Shown here in pieces: positions 9,701-17,943 of a stretch of 34,440 nucleotides of DNA. Source of the DNA: JABMPO01 sp964539785 (lineage in GTDB: Bacteria > Fidelibacterota > Marinisomatia > Marinisomatales > TCS56); assembly GCA_964539785.1 (NCBI GenBank), contig CAZIJQ010000025.1, positions 1 to 34,440 on the forward strand, written 5' to 3'. Each line of letters begins with the position of its first letter. Position 1 is the stretch's first letter. A model generated the notes under the pieces. It worked only from the letters and a program-made list of their open reading frames with translations. It was not told where the DNA came from and made no database searches. Position numbers and translations under genes: made by a program.

Positions 9701-10982
9701 ACGGGCACAGTATAATGTACCTTATGGTGCTAACATGATCGTTAAAAAGGAACGGAAGATTGAAGCCGGACAGATACTTTTCCAATGGGATCCGTATACT
9801 GATATCATTCTGGCACGAAAAGATGGTACTGTTGCTTTGCGCGATTTTGAAAATAATGAGACCTATCGTATTGAAGCCGTTGAAGGTGGAAAGAAGCAGA
9901 TGGTTATTATTGAAGCCAAAAACCGCAAATTGAGTCCGCATATTGAAATTATCGACGATGATGGCCTGGTGACTGCCGGTGGAGCTATTCTTCCCGTAAA
10001 TGCTACCTTAGTTGTTAAAGATAACCAGAAAGTACAGCGCGGACAAACGCTGGTAAAAATACCCCGCGATATTGGTAAAACCCGTGATATTACCGGTGGT
10101 TTACCGCGTGTTGCCGAGTTGTTTGAAGCGCGTACACCGTCTAACCTGGCCGTTGTTAGCCAAATTGATGGAACGATTAAATTTGGTGAAGTTCGCCGCG
10201 GTATCAGGAAAATCAGTGTTACCGGCAGCGATGGTGAGAGCAGACTGTATTCCATTCCTTATGGTAAACATGTAATCGTCCATGAAGGCGATTTTATTAC
10301 GGCGGGAACCGCTTTGTGCGAAGGTTCGATTTCACCCACTGACGTCCTGAGTATTCTTGGTCCGGGAAAAGTGCGCGAATACTTGGTAAATGAAATTCAG
10401 GAAGTATATCGTTTGCAGGGTGTTAAGATAAACGACAAGCACATTGAGGTGATTGTTAAGCAAATGATGAACAAGGTTAGTGTTGCTGATGCCGGTGATT
10501 CACGATTCTTGACGCGCGATAGGATAGCCAAAGAGGAATTCTTTAAAGAGAATTTGCGATTGGCTAAGCTGGTAGTCGTAACTGATCCCGGTGATTCGGA
10601 ATTTGAGAAAGACGCTCTCGTCGATAAAGCCGATGTAGTAATTATAAATCGTTCTTTGAAGGAAGACGGCGAAGCACCCATAAAAACCCGAAAAGCTCAA
10701 CCAGCTACCTTCGAACCTTTATTGATGGGAATTACCCGTGCATCATTAAACACCGAAAGTTTCCTATCGGCTGCTTCATTTCAGGAAACAACTCGCGTGC
10801 TGACTGATGCTGCCACATCCGGAAAAACTGACTATTTGACTGGTTTGAAGGAAAATGTTGCAGTTGGACGATTGATTCCAGCAGGTTCGGGTTCCCCCCA
10901 TTTAAAAAATTTATTAGTAGAATCACAACTGGGCGAAGACTATCCCGAGGATAATGAAATTGCTGTCAAAGATCAGGATTAA
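6729..10982 (+). CDS. rpoC: DNA-directed RNA polymerase subunit beta'
   Basis: A 1417-residue beta' subunit with a TTG start. Zinc site 1 is C68, C70, C83, C86 (CHCGKY...CDRCG). The catalytic motif NADFDGDQMAVH spans 473-484, with the Mg-binding aspartates D475, D477 and D479. Zinc site 2 is C811, C883, C890, C893. The bridge-helix and trigger-loop regions are intact (MADSGARGSQDQIKQLAGMR; GLADTALKTADAGYLTRRL). All catalytic and metal residues are present. The C-terminus ends in an acidic tail. An 89-nt gap then precedes rpsL. Confidence 0.99.
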   Translation: MTYIQSSKTDIKRDFTAVTIGLSSPEMILARSYGEVLKPETINYRSYKPEKDGLFCEKIFGPVKDYECHCGKYKGIRYRGIICDRCGVEVTRKKVRRERMGHITLAVPVVHIWYLRSIPSKLSYLIGLSTKILERIIYYETFVVVEPGKSDKQRLELIDEEEYLQLEREYGFNAVSEDDRVEENYFMASMGGEAIRDILARINPQTLANTLEDTLKNSRSKQAREEALKRLKVVKSFIPDPTKPKLNRPEWMIVAVLPVIPPELRPLVPLEGGRFAASDLNDLYRRIIIRNNRLKQLIDIKAPDVILRNEKRMLQEAVDALFDNSRRRTAIRSGTRRPLKSLSDMLRGKTGRFRQNLLGKRVDYSGRSVIVVGPELSLNECGLPKNMALELFKPHMIHELIARGLAQTPRSAKLMVENREPEVYEVLEFVVKDHPVMLNRAPTLHRLGIQAFQPVLVDGKAIRIHPLVCTAFNADFDGDQMAVHVPLSIPAQMEARILMLSSHNILHPANGKPIAIPSQDMVLGSYYLTRQRTGAKGEGRKFGNIKEVSLAYENNIVELNTIIDLRHKGIWHKNTTVGRAIFNSILPDELDYVDEMISKRKLEKIVNESYLLAGNYRTVTFLDDLKNLGFSVATKSGISISIRDIIIPKRKTEIISKAQDEVNSIHEKFERQILTDGERYNKVIDVWTHATNHVAASMMDSLMNDDQGFNPVYMMADSGARGSQDQIKQLAGMRGLMAKPQKAMTGGKGEIIENPILSNFKEGLSVLEYFISTHGARKGLADTALKTADAGYLTRRLVDVSQDVVISEEDCGTINGIDISDLKEGEEIIEPLADRILGRTTLDDFIVDGEVKITGGSIITEKEAEIIDNSNVESVRIRSVLTCDSHRGVCAKCYGWNLATHEFVNLGTAVGIQAAQSIGEPGTQLTLRTFHIGGTATRIIEKSEMKSKLAGKVKFSDNFEMASRIDETGTPVTRCMIRHGKISVLDENNSPRAQYNVPYGANMIVKKERKIEAGQILFQWDPYTDIILARKDGTVALRDFENNETYRIEAVEGGKKQMVIIEAKNRKLSPHIEIIDDDGLVTAGGAILPVNATLVVKDNQKVQRGQTLVKIPRDIGKTRDITGGLPRVAELFEARTPSNLAVVSQIDGTIKFGEVRRGIRKISVTGSDGESRLYSIPYGKHVIVHEGDFITAGTALCEGSISPTDVLSILGPGKVREYLVNEIQEVYRLQGVKINDKHIEVIVKQMMNKVSVADAGDSRFLTRDRIAKEEFFKENLRLAKLVVVTDPGDSEFEKDALVDKADVVIINRSLKEDGEAPIKTRKAQPATFEPLLMGITRASLNTESFLSAASFQETTRVLTDAATSGKTDYLTGLKENVAVGRLIPAGSGSPHLKNLLVESQLGEDYPEDNEIAVKDQD

Positions 10983-10998
10983 TCGCACCGAAATAGAT

Positions 10999-11023
10999 TC
11001 AATTCGTGTCAAAAACGAATTGA
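10999..11023. repeat. Perfect 9-bp inverted repeat in the rpoC-rpsL gap
   Basis: TCAATTCGT (10999-11007) and ACGAATTGA (11015-11023) are exact reverse complements separated by a 7-nt spacer GTCAAAA. No T-run follows, so it does not look like an intrinsic terminator. It could be an RNA stem or a dyad operator. Its right arm overlaps a TTGACT box. Confidence 0.65.
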
Positions 11024-11049
11024 CTGAGAACAATAATCTGAAATAAATT
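11020..11049 (+). promoter_or_regulatory. Candidate promoter for the rpsL-rpsG-fusA-tuf segment
   Basis: TTGACT (11020-11025) matches the -35 consensus at five of six positions. With an 18-nt spacer, TAAATT (11044-11049) matches the -10 at four of six. It lies in the largest gap of the cluster, 22 nt before the rpsL start codon. The match is only moderate, and lineages such as Bacteroidetes use different promoter elements, so this is tentative. Confidence 0.3.
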
Positions 11050-11063
11050 AGTAGGCTTTATTT
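11041..11063 (+). other. AT-rich hairpin upstream of rpsL
   Basis: AAATAAA (11041-11047) and TTTATTT (11057-11063) can pair, with GTAGG, the only Shine-Dalgarno-like stretch before rpsL, in the loop at 11051-11055. Only A-T pairs are involved, so stability is low. It could present or modulate the ribosome-binding site, but it may be chance. Confidence 0.3.
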
Positions 11064-11071
11064 GAATAGCT

Positions 11072-11446
11072 ATGCCGACGATAAATCAATTAATTAGAAA
11101 AGGTCGAAAGCGGGTCGTAAAGAAAAAAGCGACACCAGCTTTGAAAGGAAACCCCCAAAAAAGGGGCGTTTGTACGCGTGTGTATACAACAACACCGAAA
11201 AAACCAAACTCCGCTTTACGTAAGGTTGCCCGTGTTCGTTTAACAAACGGAACCGAAGTCACCGCGTATATTCCAGGAGAAGGACACAACCTGCAAGAGC
11301 ATTCGATCGTAATGATCGAGGGCGGTCGTGTGAAAGATTTACCCGGTGTTCGATATCATATTATTCGAGGTACTTTTGACACTGCAGGTGTATCTGATCG
11401 TAAAACCAGCCGGTCTCGTTACGGCACCAAGCGTCCGAAGGCTTAA
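11072..11446 (+). CDS. rpsL: 30S ribosomal protein S12
   Basis: A 124-residue S12, the decoding-centre protein. The conserved TTTPKKPNSALRK loop contains the lysine equivalent to E. coli K42/K43. GRVKDLPGVRYH contains the K87/K88 equivalent and the aspartate that RimO methylthiolates in some bacteria. Both loops carry the streptomycin-sensitive type residues. Start is ATG at 11072, with only a weak, distant Shine-Dalgarno. It heads the str-type segment and is 2 nt from rpsG. Confidence 0.98.
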   Translation: MPTINQLIRKGRKRVVKKKATPALKGNPQKRGVCTRVYTTTPKKPNSALRKVARVRLTNGTEVTAYIPGEGHNLQEHSIVMIEGGRVKDLPGVRYHIIRGTFDTAGVSDRKTSRSRYGTKRPKA

Positions 11447-11448
11447 TT

Positions 11449-11913
11449 ATGAGAAGAAGAAGACCAGAACGACGTCAAATTACACCTGATCCTGTTTACG
11501 GAGATTTAGCTGTAGCAAAGTTTGTTAACTATTTGATGCTGCGCGGTAAAAAAGGAATGGCTGAAAAAACTTTTTACAATGCCCTGAATATGATCCATAA
11601 AAAGACCAAGTCCGATGGGCTGCAAATATTTAAAAAAGCGATTGAGAATGCCTCACCGCAAGTTGAGGTTAAATCCAAGCGTATTGGTGGGGCTACCTAT
11701 CAGGTTCCCATTGAGGTAGCTAAAACTCGCCAATTTTACCTGGTGTCCAAATGGTTGATCGGTGCTGCTCGTAGCCGTTCCGGTAAAGCTATGGCAGATC
11801 GTCTTGCCAGTGAATTGATAGCTGCTGCCAATAATGAAGGTGGAGCAGTTAAAAAGAAAGACGATACTCATCGCATGGCTGAAGCCAATAAGGCTTTTGC
11901 ACATTTTAGATAA
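11449..11913 (+). CDS. rpsG: 30S ribosomal protein S7
   Basis: A 154-residue S7. The N-terminus MRRRRPERRQITPDPVYGD and the block GGATYQVPIEV are typical. S7 nucleates assembly of the 30S head and lines the E site. In E. coli it represses the str operon by binding the long rpsL-rpsG spacer. Here that spacer is only 2 nt, so that site cannot exist in the same form. fusA begins 8 nt downstream. Confidence 0.98.
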   Translation: MRRRRPERRQITPDPVYGDLAVAKFVNYLMLRGKKGMAEKTFYNALNMIHKKTKSDGLQIFKKAIENASPQVEVKSKRIGGATYQVPIEVAKTRQFYLVSKWLIGAARSRSGKAMADRLASELIAAANNEGGAVKKKDDTHRMAEANKAFAHFR

Positions 11914-11921
11914 TCTGAACA

Positions 11922-14012
11922 ATGAAAAAAATCCCCCTTAATAGAGTACGCAATATTGGCATTATGGCTCATATTGATGCCGGTAAGACTACTCTTACCG
12001 AGCGTATCTTATATTATACCGGTCGTTTGCATCGGATGGGGGAAGTCCATGAGGGGATGGCCACCATGGATTGGATGGAGCAGGAGAAGGAACGTGGTAT
12101 CACCATCACTTCTGCTGCTACAACAACCCTTTGGAATGATAATCGCATCAATATCATTGATACCCCCGGACATGTTGATTTTACCGTTGAAGTTGAAAGA
12201 TCTTTGCGGGTGTTGGACGGCGCGGTAGCTGTATTTTGTGCCGTTGGTGGTGTTGAACCACAAAGCGAAACCGTTTGGCGGCAGGCTGATCGCTATTCTG
12301 TACCTCGGATAGCATTTGTTAATAAAATGGATCGCACCGGCGCTGATTTCCTGAATGTTTTGGAAATGATCAGGAAACGGCTCGGCGCTAATCCGCTCCC
12401 ATTGGTATTGCCAATTGGTGCCGGTGACCTTTTTACCGGTTTGATCGATTTGATTGAAAATCGTGCTATTCTTTATAATGACTCTACACTTGGCACTCGT
12501 TTTGACTATTCTAAAATACCTGATGATATGACCGAATTGGCTGCAGAGTGGCGTCACCATCTTATTGAAGAAATAGCAGCTTACGATGATACTTTACTTG
12601 AGAAGTATGTCAACGATGAGCCGATCTCTGCCGAAGAAATAAAGAATGCTATTAGAATGGGTTGTATCGATAACACATTTATTCCAACACTCTGTGGCTC
12701 TGCTTTTAAAAACAAGGGTGTACAGAGGGTATTGGATGCAGTAGTTGACTATCTGCCTTCACCGATGGATATTGGTGTTATTTTAGGACATGAACCGGAC
12801 AATTTAGATATTGAAATATCCCGGAAAGTTGATGTAAACGAACCTTTTAGTGCCTTGGCATTTAAGATCATGACTGATCCCTATGTTGGTAGATTGACTT
12901 ACCTGCGAATTTATTCCGGGTCGATGGAGGCCGGTCGCGCGATTTATAATCCGAATACTTATAAAAAAGAACGTATTTCCAGATTTTTACTGATGCATGC
13001 AAATAAACGAGAAGATCTTAAGTCCGTCGGTGCGGGGGAAATTGTTGCCGCCGTTGGCTTGAAGAAAACTAATACCGGTCATACCCTTTGTGATGCCAAA
13101 AATCCAATTGTTCTTGAAGCGATGGATTTTCCGGAACCAGTAGTTGAAGTTTCAGTTGAGCCGATCAGCCAGGCTGACCAGGATTCATTAAGCAAAGGGC
13201 TGTCAAAACTTAGTGATGAAGATCCTTCTTTCCGTGTGTCGTCCAACGAAGATACCGGACAAACGATTATTGCAGGGATGGGTGAGCTGCATCTGGAAAT
13301 CTTGATTGATCGTTTATTAAGAGAATTTAAAGTCAAAGCGCACATCGGCAAACCGCAGGTGGCTTATACCGAAGCCATTACCAGGCGTGTTGAAAAAATC
13401 GTTGGCAGATTTGTGCGACAATCCGGAGGCCGCGGACAGTTTGGACATGTTGTCATTAATGTTGAGCCAAACGAATCCGGTAAAGGATATCATTTTGAAA
13501 ATAAAATTGTTGGTGGTGTTATTCCCCGCGAATACATATCAGCAGTTGATCAGGGAATTCGCGAGGCTATCAAAAATGGTAGTATTGCCGGATTTCCAAT
13601 AGAGGATGTTCGGGTAGAATTGATTGATGGTTCCTATCATGAGGTTGACTCCTCGGAGTTGGCATTTAAAATTGCCGGTTCCATGGCTGTTCAGGAAGCC
13701 TGTAAAAAGGCCAGACCGGTATTGATGGAACCCATGATGAATGTGGAAGTTATCGTACCCGAAGAATATCTTGGTGACGTAATGGGGGATATCAATTCCC
13801 GCCGTGGAAATATTAATGGAATGAACCAGCGAAAAGATGCTCATGTCCTGGATGCACGCGTGCCGCTGGTAACTATGTTTGGCTATGTGACTGATCTTCG
13901 TTCATTAACGCAGGGTCGGGCAATTTTCTCAATGGAATTTTCACATTTTGAGCAAGTTCCCACCAATGTGCAAGCTGATATCATTGAGCGGATACACGGA
14001 AAAGCATCATAG
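11922..14012 (+). CDS. fusA: Elongation factor G
   Basis: A 696-residue translocase GTPase of full length. The G1 P-loop AHIDAGKTT is at 16-24, followed by the switch I block RGITITSAATT, G3 DTPGH at 80-84 and G4 NKMD at 134-137. Domains II-V follow, including the domain IV segment with SGGRGQFGHV, whose tip enters the A site during translocation. The conserved EF-G-type motif GRLHRMGEVHEG points to the main translational EF-G rather than LepA or TypA. It is followed by tuf, as in str operons. Confidence 0.98.
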   Translation: MKKIPLNRVRNIGIMAHIDAGKTTLTERILYYTGRLHRMGEVHEGMATMDWMEQEKERGITITSAATTTLWNDNRINIIDTPGHVDFTVEVERSLRVLDGAVAVFCAVGGVEPQSETVWRQADRYSVPRIAFVNKMDRTGADFLNVLEMIRKRLGANPLPLVLPIGAGDLFTGLIDLIENRAILYNDSTLGTRFDYSKIPDDMTELAAEWRHHLIEEIAAYDDTLLEKYVNDEPISAEEIKNAIRMGCIDNTFIPTLCGSAFKNKGVQRVLDAVVDYLPSPMDIGVILGHEPDNLDIEISRKVDVNEPFSALAFKIMTDPYVGRLTYLRIYSGSMEAGRAIYNPNTYKKERISRFLLMHANKREDLKSVGAGEIVAAVGLKKTNTGHTLCDAKNPIVLEAMDFPEPVVEVSVEPISQADQDSLSKGLSKLSDEDPSFRVSSNEDTGQTIIAGMGELHLEILIDRLLREFKVKAHIGKPQVAYTEAITRRVEKIVGRFVRQSGGRGQFGHVVINVEPNESGKGYHFENKIVGGVIPREYISAVDQGIREAIKNGSIAGFPIEDVRVELIDGSYHEVDSSELAFKIAGSMAVQEACKKARPVLMEPMMNVEVIVPEEYLGDVMGDINSRRGNINGMNQRKDAHVLDARVPLVTMFGYVTDLRSLTQGRAIFSMEFSHFEQVPTNVQADIIERIHGKAS

Positions 14013-14018
14013 GTAATT

Positions 14019-14025
14019 AAGGAGG
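14019..14025 (+). promoter_or_regulatory. Strong Shine-Dalgarno of tuf
   Basis: AAGGAGG, a full anti-16S match, ends 4 nt before the tuf ATG at 14030. It is one of the strongest sites in the cluster and fits the high demand for EF-Tu. Confidence 0.85.
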
Positions 14026-14029
14026 ACCA

Positions 14030-15220
14030 ATGTCAAAGGCAAAATTTGAGCGGACGAAACCGCATGTAAATATTGGAACGATCGGTCATGTTGATCATGG
14101 GAAGACGACGTTAACGGCGGCTATCACCATGATCCAGTCACGTCGTGGTTTTTCAGAGATACGTGATTTTGATTCGATTGATAACGCTCCTGAAGAGCGT
14201 GAGCGTGGAATTACAATCCAGACGGCCCATGTTGAGTATGAGACAGCTAATCGTCATTATGCTCACGTAGATTGTCCCGGACACGCCGACTACATTAAGA
14301 ATATGATTACCGGAGCAGCCCAGATGGATGGTGCTATTCTGGTGGTAAGTGCAGCGGATGGTCCAATGCCCCAGACCCGTGAGCACGTACTCTTAGCCCG
14401 TCAGGTGAATGTTCCCAGTATGGTAGTATACATGAACAAGGTTGATCAGGTTGACGATCCCGAGTTACTGGAGCTGGTTGAGATGGAACTGCGGGACTTA
14501 TTGAATGAATATGATTTTCCTGGTGATGATACCCCGATTATTCAGGGTAGTGCTTTAGAAGCCATGGAAGATCCGTCTAACGAAGAGAAGACCAAATCAG
14601 TTGTTGAATTACTGGATGCCTGTGATTCATTTATTCCGGAGCCAAAACGTGACATTGACCGTCCATTCCTGATGCCGGTGGAAGATGTATTCAGTATTAC
14701 CGGCCGTGGTACAGTTGGAACCGGTCGTATTGAGCGCGGAATCATAAAAGTTGGTGATGAAGTTGAGATTCTGGGTATGGATGCCCATGAGAAATCAGTT
14801 GTCACCGGTGTAGAGATGTTCCGCAAGATACTGGACCAGGGTCAGGCTGGAGATAATGCCGGACTGCTGCTGCGTGGTATCGACAAAGAATTCTTAAAGC
14901 GTGGAATGGTGCTGGCGAAACCAAAGAGCATCACACCCCACACCCATTTTAAAGCCAAGGTGTATGTATTGAAGCGTGATGAAGGTGGCCGTCACACGCC
15001 ATTTTTCGCTGGTTATCGCCCCCAGTTTTATTTCCGGACCACCGATGTTACCGGTGTAGCGAGTTTTCCGGACGGAACTGATATGGTAATGCCTGGTGAT
15101 AATGTAGAGTTGACAATCAAGTTGATCACTTCAATCGCCATGGACAAGGAATTGCGTTTTGCGATTCGTGAAGGCGGACATACGGTTGGCGCCGGTGTCG
15201 TAACTGAAATTATCGAGTAG
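14030..15220 (+). CDS. tuf: Elongation factor Tu
   Basis: A 396-residue GTPase that delivers aminoacyl-tRNA to the ribosome. G1 is GHVDHGKT at 19-26. Switch I carries APEERERGITI, G3 DCPGH is at 81-85, and G4 NKVD at 136-139 (E. coli has NKCD). Domains II and III follow, with GRGTVGTGRIERG and the C-terminal GGHTVGAGVVTEI. Only this copy is in the window; whether a second tuf exists elsewhere cannot be judged. rpsJ begins 10 nt later, so the str-type and S10-type segments are fused. Confidence 0.99.
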   Translation: MSKAKFERTKPHVNIGTIGHVDHGKTTLTAAITMIQSRRGFSEIRDFDSIDNAPEERERGITIQTAHVEYETANRHYAHVDCPGHADYIKNMITGAAQMDGAILVVSAADGPMPQTREHVLLARQVNVPSMVVYMNKVDQVDDPELLELVEMELRDLLNEYDFPGDDTPIIQGSALEAMEDPSNEEKTKSVVELLDACDSFIPEPKRDIDRPFLMPVEDVFSITGRGTVGTGRIERGIIKVGDEVEILGMDAHEKSVVTGVEMFRKILDQGQAGDNAGLLLRGIDKEFLKRGMVLAKPKSITPHTHFKAKVYVLKRDEGGRHTPFFAGYRPQFYFRTTDVTGVASFPDGTDMVMPGDNVELTIKLITSIAMDKELRFAIREGGHTVGAGVVTEIIE

Positions 15221-15230
15221 AGGACTGGCA

Positions 15231-15539
15231 GTGCCGAAACAATCTATCAGAATAAGTCTGAAGGCTTACGATCACACTCTGTTGGATAAATCAACCGAGC
15301 GAATTGTAAGAACCGCAAAATCCACGGGTGCGGTAATTTCCGGCCCAATACCATTACCCACCAAACGATCGATTTACACCGTATTGAGATCACCTTTCGT
15401 GGATAAAAAATCACGTGAACAATTTCAGACTAAAATCCACAAGCGTCTGATTGACATCTTGAATTCAACCCCGAAAACAGTCGAAGCATTGATGAAATTG
15501 GATCTGCCGGCTGGTGTCGATATTGAGATAAAGGTCTAA
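15231..15539 (+). CDS. rpsJ: 30S ribosomal protein S10 (NusE)
   Basis: A 102-residue S10 with a GTG start preceded by AGAGG at 15219-15223. The N-terminus after the initiator, PKQSIRISLKAYDH, is typical. The protruding loop contains GPIPLPTKRSIYTVLRSP. S10 is in the 30S head and, as NusE, binds NusB and the NusG KOW domain. In E. coli this is the first gene of the S10 operon behind a long L4-controlled leader; here only 10 nt separate it from tuf, so no such leader exists. Confidence 0.98.
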   Translation: MPKQSIRISLKAYDHTLLDKSTERIVRTAKSTGAVISGPIPLPTKRSIYTVLRSPFVDKKSREQFQTKIHKRLIDILNSTPKTVEALMKLDLPAGVDIEIKV

Positions 15540-15540
15540 C

Positions 15541-16158
15541 ATGCGTGGATTAATTGGTAAAAGAATCGGAATGACTCAGATTTTTGATGACTCTGGTGCG
15601 GCAATTCCGGTTACTGTAATTGAAGCGGGGCCTTGCGTTGTCACTCAGGTTAAAACAATTGAGACCGACGGTTATAATGCGATTCAGGTTGGTTTTGGCA
15701 AGAAAAAAGAAAAGCACACCAGCAAACCTATGCAGGGGCATTTTACCAAAGCCGGGGTTGAATCGCAGCGGGTAGTTGCTGAATTTGAAGGTATTGAAGG
15801 ATTCACATACAAACCCGGACAGCAATTTAAAGTATCCATTTTTCATGAAGGTGAAAAAGTAGACGTTACCGGAACTTCCAAGGGGCGTGGATTTGCCGGT
15901 GTTATAAAACGGCATGGTTTTCATCAACAGAATGTAACGCATGGCCAGAGTGAATATTTACGTCATCCAGGTTCGATCGGTCAATCCTCAGATCCGTCAC
16001 GGGTTTGGAAAGGCATGAAGATGGGTGGTCACATGGGTGTCGATACCGTAACGGTCAGTAATTTAAAAGTTGTTCGTGTTGACGAAGAAAAAAATCAATT
16101 GTTTTTGCGCGGAGCAGTACCAGGCGCAAATAATGGTATAATCTTAATTAAGAAATAA
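15541..16158 (+). CDS. rplC: 50S ribosomal protein L3
   Basis: A 205-residue L3. The N-terminus MRGLIGKRIGMTQIFDDSG is characteristic. The central loop reaching the peptidyl transferase centre contains RHPGSIGQSSDPSRVWKG followed by KMGGHMG. L3 is one of the first proteins in 50S assembly. It starts 1 nt after rpsJ, and its TAA stop shares one base with the rplD ATG, which suggests translational coupling. Confidence 0.98.
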   Translation: MRGLIGKRIGMTQIFDDSGAAIPVTVIEAGPCVVTQVKTIETDGYNAIQVGFGKKKEKHTSKPMQGHFTKAGVESQRVVAEFEGIEGFTYKPGQQFKVSIFHEGEKVDVTGTSKGRGFAGVIKRHGFHQQNVTHGQSEYLRHPGSIGQSSDPSRVWKGMKMGGHMGVDTVTVSNLKVVRVDEEKNQLFLRGAVPGANNGIILIKK

Positions 16159-16787
16159 TGATGGAATTACAAGTACTAAATCAAGACGGCTCTCAGAGTT
16201 CAAAGATCAAGGTTGATGATTCCGTTTTTGGTATCGAACCAAATAAAACTGTCGTTCATCAGACGGTTCAATCTGAAATGACGAACAGCCGGCAGGGTAC
16301 GCATGCCACCAAGAATAGAGCGCTTAAACATGGTGGTGGAAGAAAACCATGGCGTCAGAAAGGTCGTGGTGTTGCCCGAGCCGGATCGACCCGTTCACCA
16401 ATATGGCGTGGCGGTGCAACAACTTTTGGACCTCAGCCCCATGGATATTCCTATAAACTGCCTAGAAAAGTAAAACGTCTGGCACGTCGCTCGCTGCTTT
16501 CATTCAAAGCTCAGAACAACGAACTGGTTGTAATTGAATCTTTGCAGGTGAAAGAGCCTAAAACAAAAGAATTTATTAGTATTTTGCAAAGTTTGAATAT
16601 TCTTGATAAAAAAATCACAGTATTAACTTCTGTGATGGAAGACAATCTTTATCTTGCTACCAGGAATCTGTCAAACATATTTATCTGTTCTGCACCGGCA
16701 GCCAGTACCATGGACCTTATTGATTGCGAAATATTGCTGGTTGACAAAGCCAGTATCGCGATTCTAAATGATCAATTGATGGCTTAG
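16158..16787 (+). CDS. rplD: 50S ribosomal protein L4
   Basis: A 209-residue L4 (uL4). The extended loop that lines the exit tunnel is recognisable (residues about 45-95: GTHATKNRALKHGGGRKPWR, then GPQPHGYSYKLPRK). The start could be ATG 16158, overlapping the rplC stop as TAATG, or the adjacent in-frame ATG 16161; the two cannot be separated here. In E. coli L4 also controls the S10 operon leader, which is missing in this cluster. Confidence 0.97.
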   Translation: MMELQVLNQDGSQSSKIKVDDSVFGIEPNKTVVHQTVQSEMTNSRQGTHATKNRALKHGGGRKPWRQKGRGVARAGSTRSPIWRGGATTFGPQPHGYSYKLPRKVKRLARRSLLSFKAQNNELVVIESLQVKEPKTKEFISILQSLNILDKKITVLTSVMEDNLYLATRNLSNIFICSAPAASTMDLIDCEILLVDKASIAILNDQLMA

Positions 16788-16791
16788 GATT

Positions 16792-17115
16792 ATGAGTGAT
16801 TATCAACATTTAATAATTCGACCGTTGTTTACTGAAAAAATGAGCATTTTAGAGGAAACTCAGAAGAAGTATGCCTTCGAAGTTTCCAAGAATGCAAATA
16901 AAATCATGATTAAACACGCGGTTGAAAAGAAATTTGATGTGCAAGTCGAAAAAGTTGCTACTATGAATCGACTTGGAAAAGAAAAACAAATGACCGTTAA
17001 AAGTGGTGGCCGCTCAATTCGTACCATCGGGAAGAAAAGCAATTGGAAGAAAGCTATTGTTACCCTGGCTGAAGGCCATACCATCGATCTTCTTAAAGGT
17101 GAGGCGGCAGGTTAA
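16792..17115 (+). CDS. rplW: 50S ribosomal protein L23
   Basis: A 107-residue L23. The N-terminal HLIIRPLFTEKMSIL is the family signature (I-x-P-x-x-T-E-K). The C-terminal strand region has KEKQMTVKSGGRSIRTIGKK. L23 sits at the tunnel exit and docks trigger factor, SRP and SecYEG. Its position between rplD and rplB is the standard S10 order, with 4 nt before it and 2 nt after it. Confidence 0.97.
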   Translation: MSDYQHLIIRPLFTEKMSILEETQKKYAFEVSKNANKIMIKHAVEKKFDVQVEKVATMNRLGKEKQMTVKSGGRSIRTIGKKSNWKKAIVTLAEGHTIDLLKGEAAG

Positions 17116-17117
17116 TC

Positions 17118-17942
17118 ATGGGAATTCGTATATTAAAACCGACAACTCCTGGTAGCCGATTTGCTACCCGCAATGATTTTGCCGATCTGACCACAGATAC
17201 GCCTGAAAAATCGCTTACTAAAGCTTTACGGAAATCCGGCGGACGCAATAATAAAGGTCGTATTACAATACGACATCGTGGTGGAGGTCATCGCAGAAGA
17301 TACAGAATTATTGATTTCATGCGCGATAAGTTTGGCATTGAGGGCCGTGTTGCAACAATTGAATACGATCCCAATCGTTCAGCAAATATTGCGCTGATAA
17401 ATTATGCCGATGGTGAGAAAAGATATATCATCGCCCCCTTTGGTTTAAAAGTTGGTGATATTGTCGTCTCAGGCGAAGAAGTACCATTAAAAATCGGTAA
17501 TGCATTGCCGATGAAAAATATTCCAACCGGTATCACGGTTCATAATATTGAATTGGTACCCGGAAAAGGCGCCCAGATGGCACGCAGTGCCGGCGCTTCA
17601 GCACAGATAATGGCCAATGAAGGCGGATTTGTCTCATTGCGGCTGCCATCTTCAGAAATTCGTTTGGTTCCGGAGCGCTGTTTGGCGACTATCGGTGAAG
17701 TTGGCAATCGTTCCCATGAACAGATTGTATCCGGTAAAGCCGGACGAACTCGCTGGCTGGGTCGCAGACCCCGTGTTCGTGGTGTGGCTATGAATCCGGT
17801 TGATCACCCCATGGGTGGTGGTGAAGGTAAATCTTCCGGTGGTCGGCACCCAACTACACCATGGGGAAAACCGACTAAGGGTTACAAAACTCGGAAGAAA
17901 AATAAAAAATCTAATGATTATATTGTGAAGAGGAGAAAGTAG
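17118..17942 (+). CDS. rplB: 50S ribosomal protein L2
   Basis: A 274-residue L2. Conserved blocks are GGRNNKGRITIRHRGGGHRR near the N-terminus and the C-terminal MNPVDHPMGGGEGK followed by HPTTPWGKPTKG. The histidine equivalent to E. coli His229 (DHP) is kept, while the second histidine of HPHGGGEG is methionine. I recall that methionine from Bacteroidetes/Chlorobi-type L2 and use it as a weak taxonomic hint. L2 is needed for subunit association and the peptidyl transferase centre. Confidence 0.98.
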   Translation: MGIRILKPTTPGSRFATRNDFADLTTDTPEKSLTKALRKSGGRNNKGRITIRHRGGGHRRRYRIIDFMRDKFGIEGRVATIEYDPNRSANIALINYADGEKRYIIAPFGLKVGDIVVSGEEVPLKIGNALPMKNIPTGITVHNIELVPGKGAQMARSAGASAQIMANEGGFVSLRLPSSEIRLVPERCLATIGEVGNRSHEQIVSGKAGRTRWLGRRPRVRGVAMNPVDHPMGGGEGKSSGGRHPTTPWGKPTKGYKTRKKNKKSNDYIVKRRK

Positions 17943-17943
17943 T

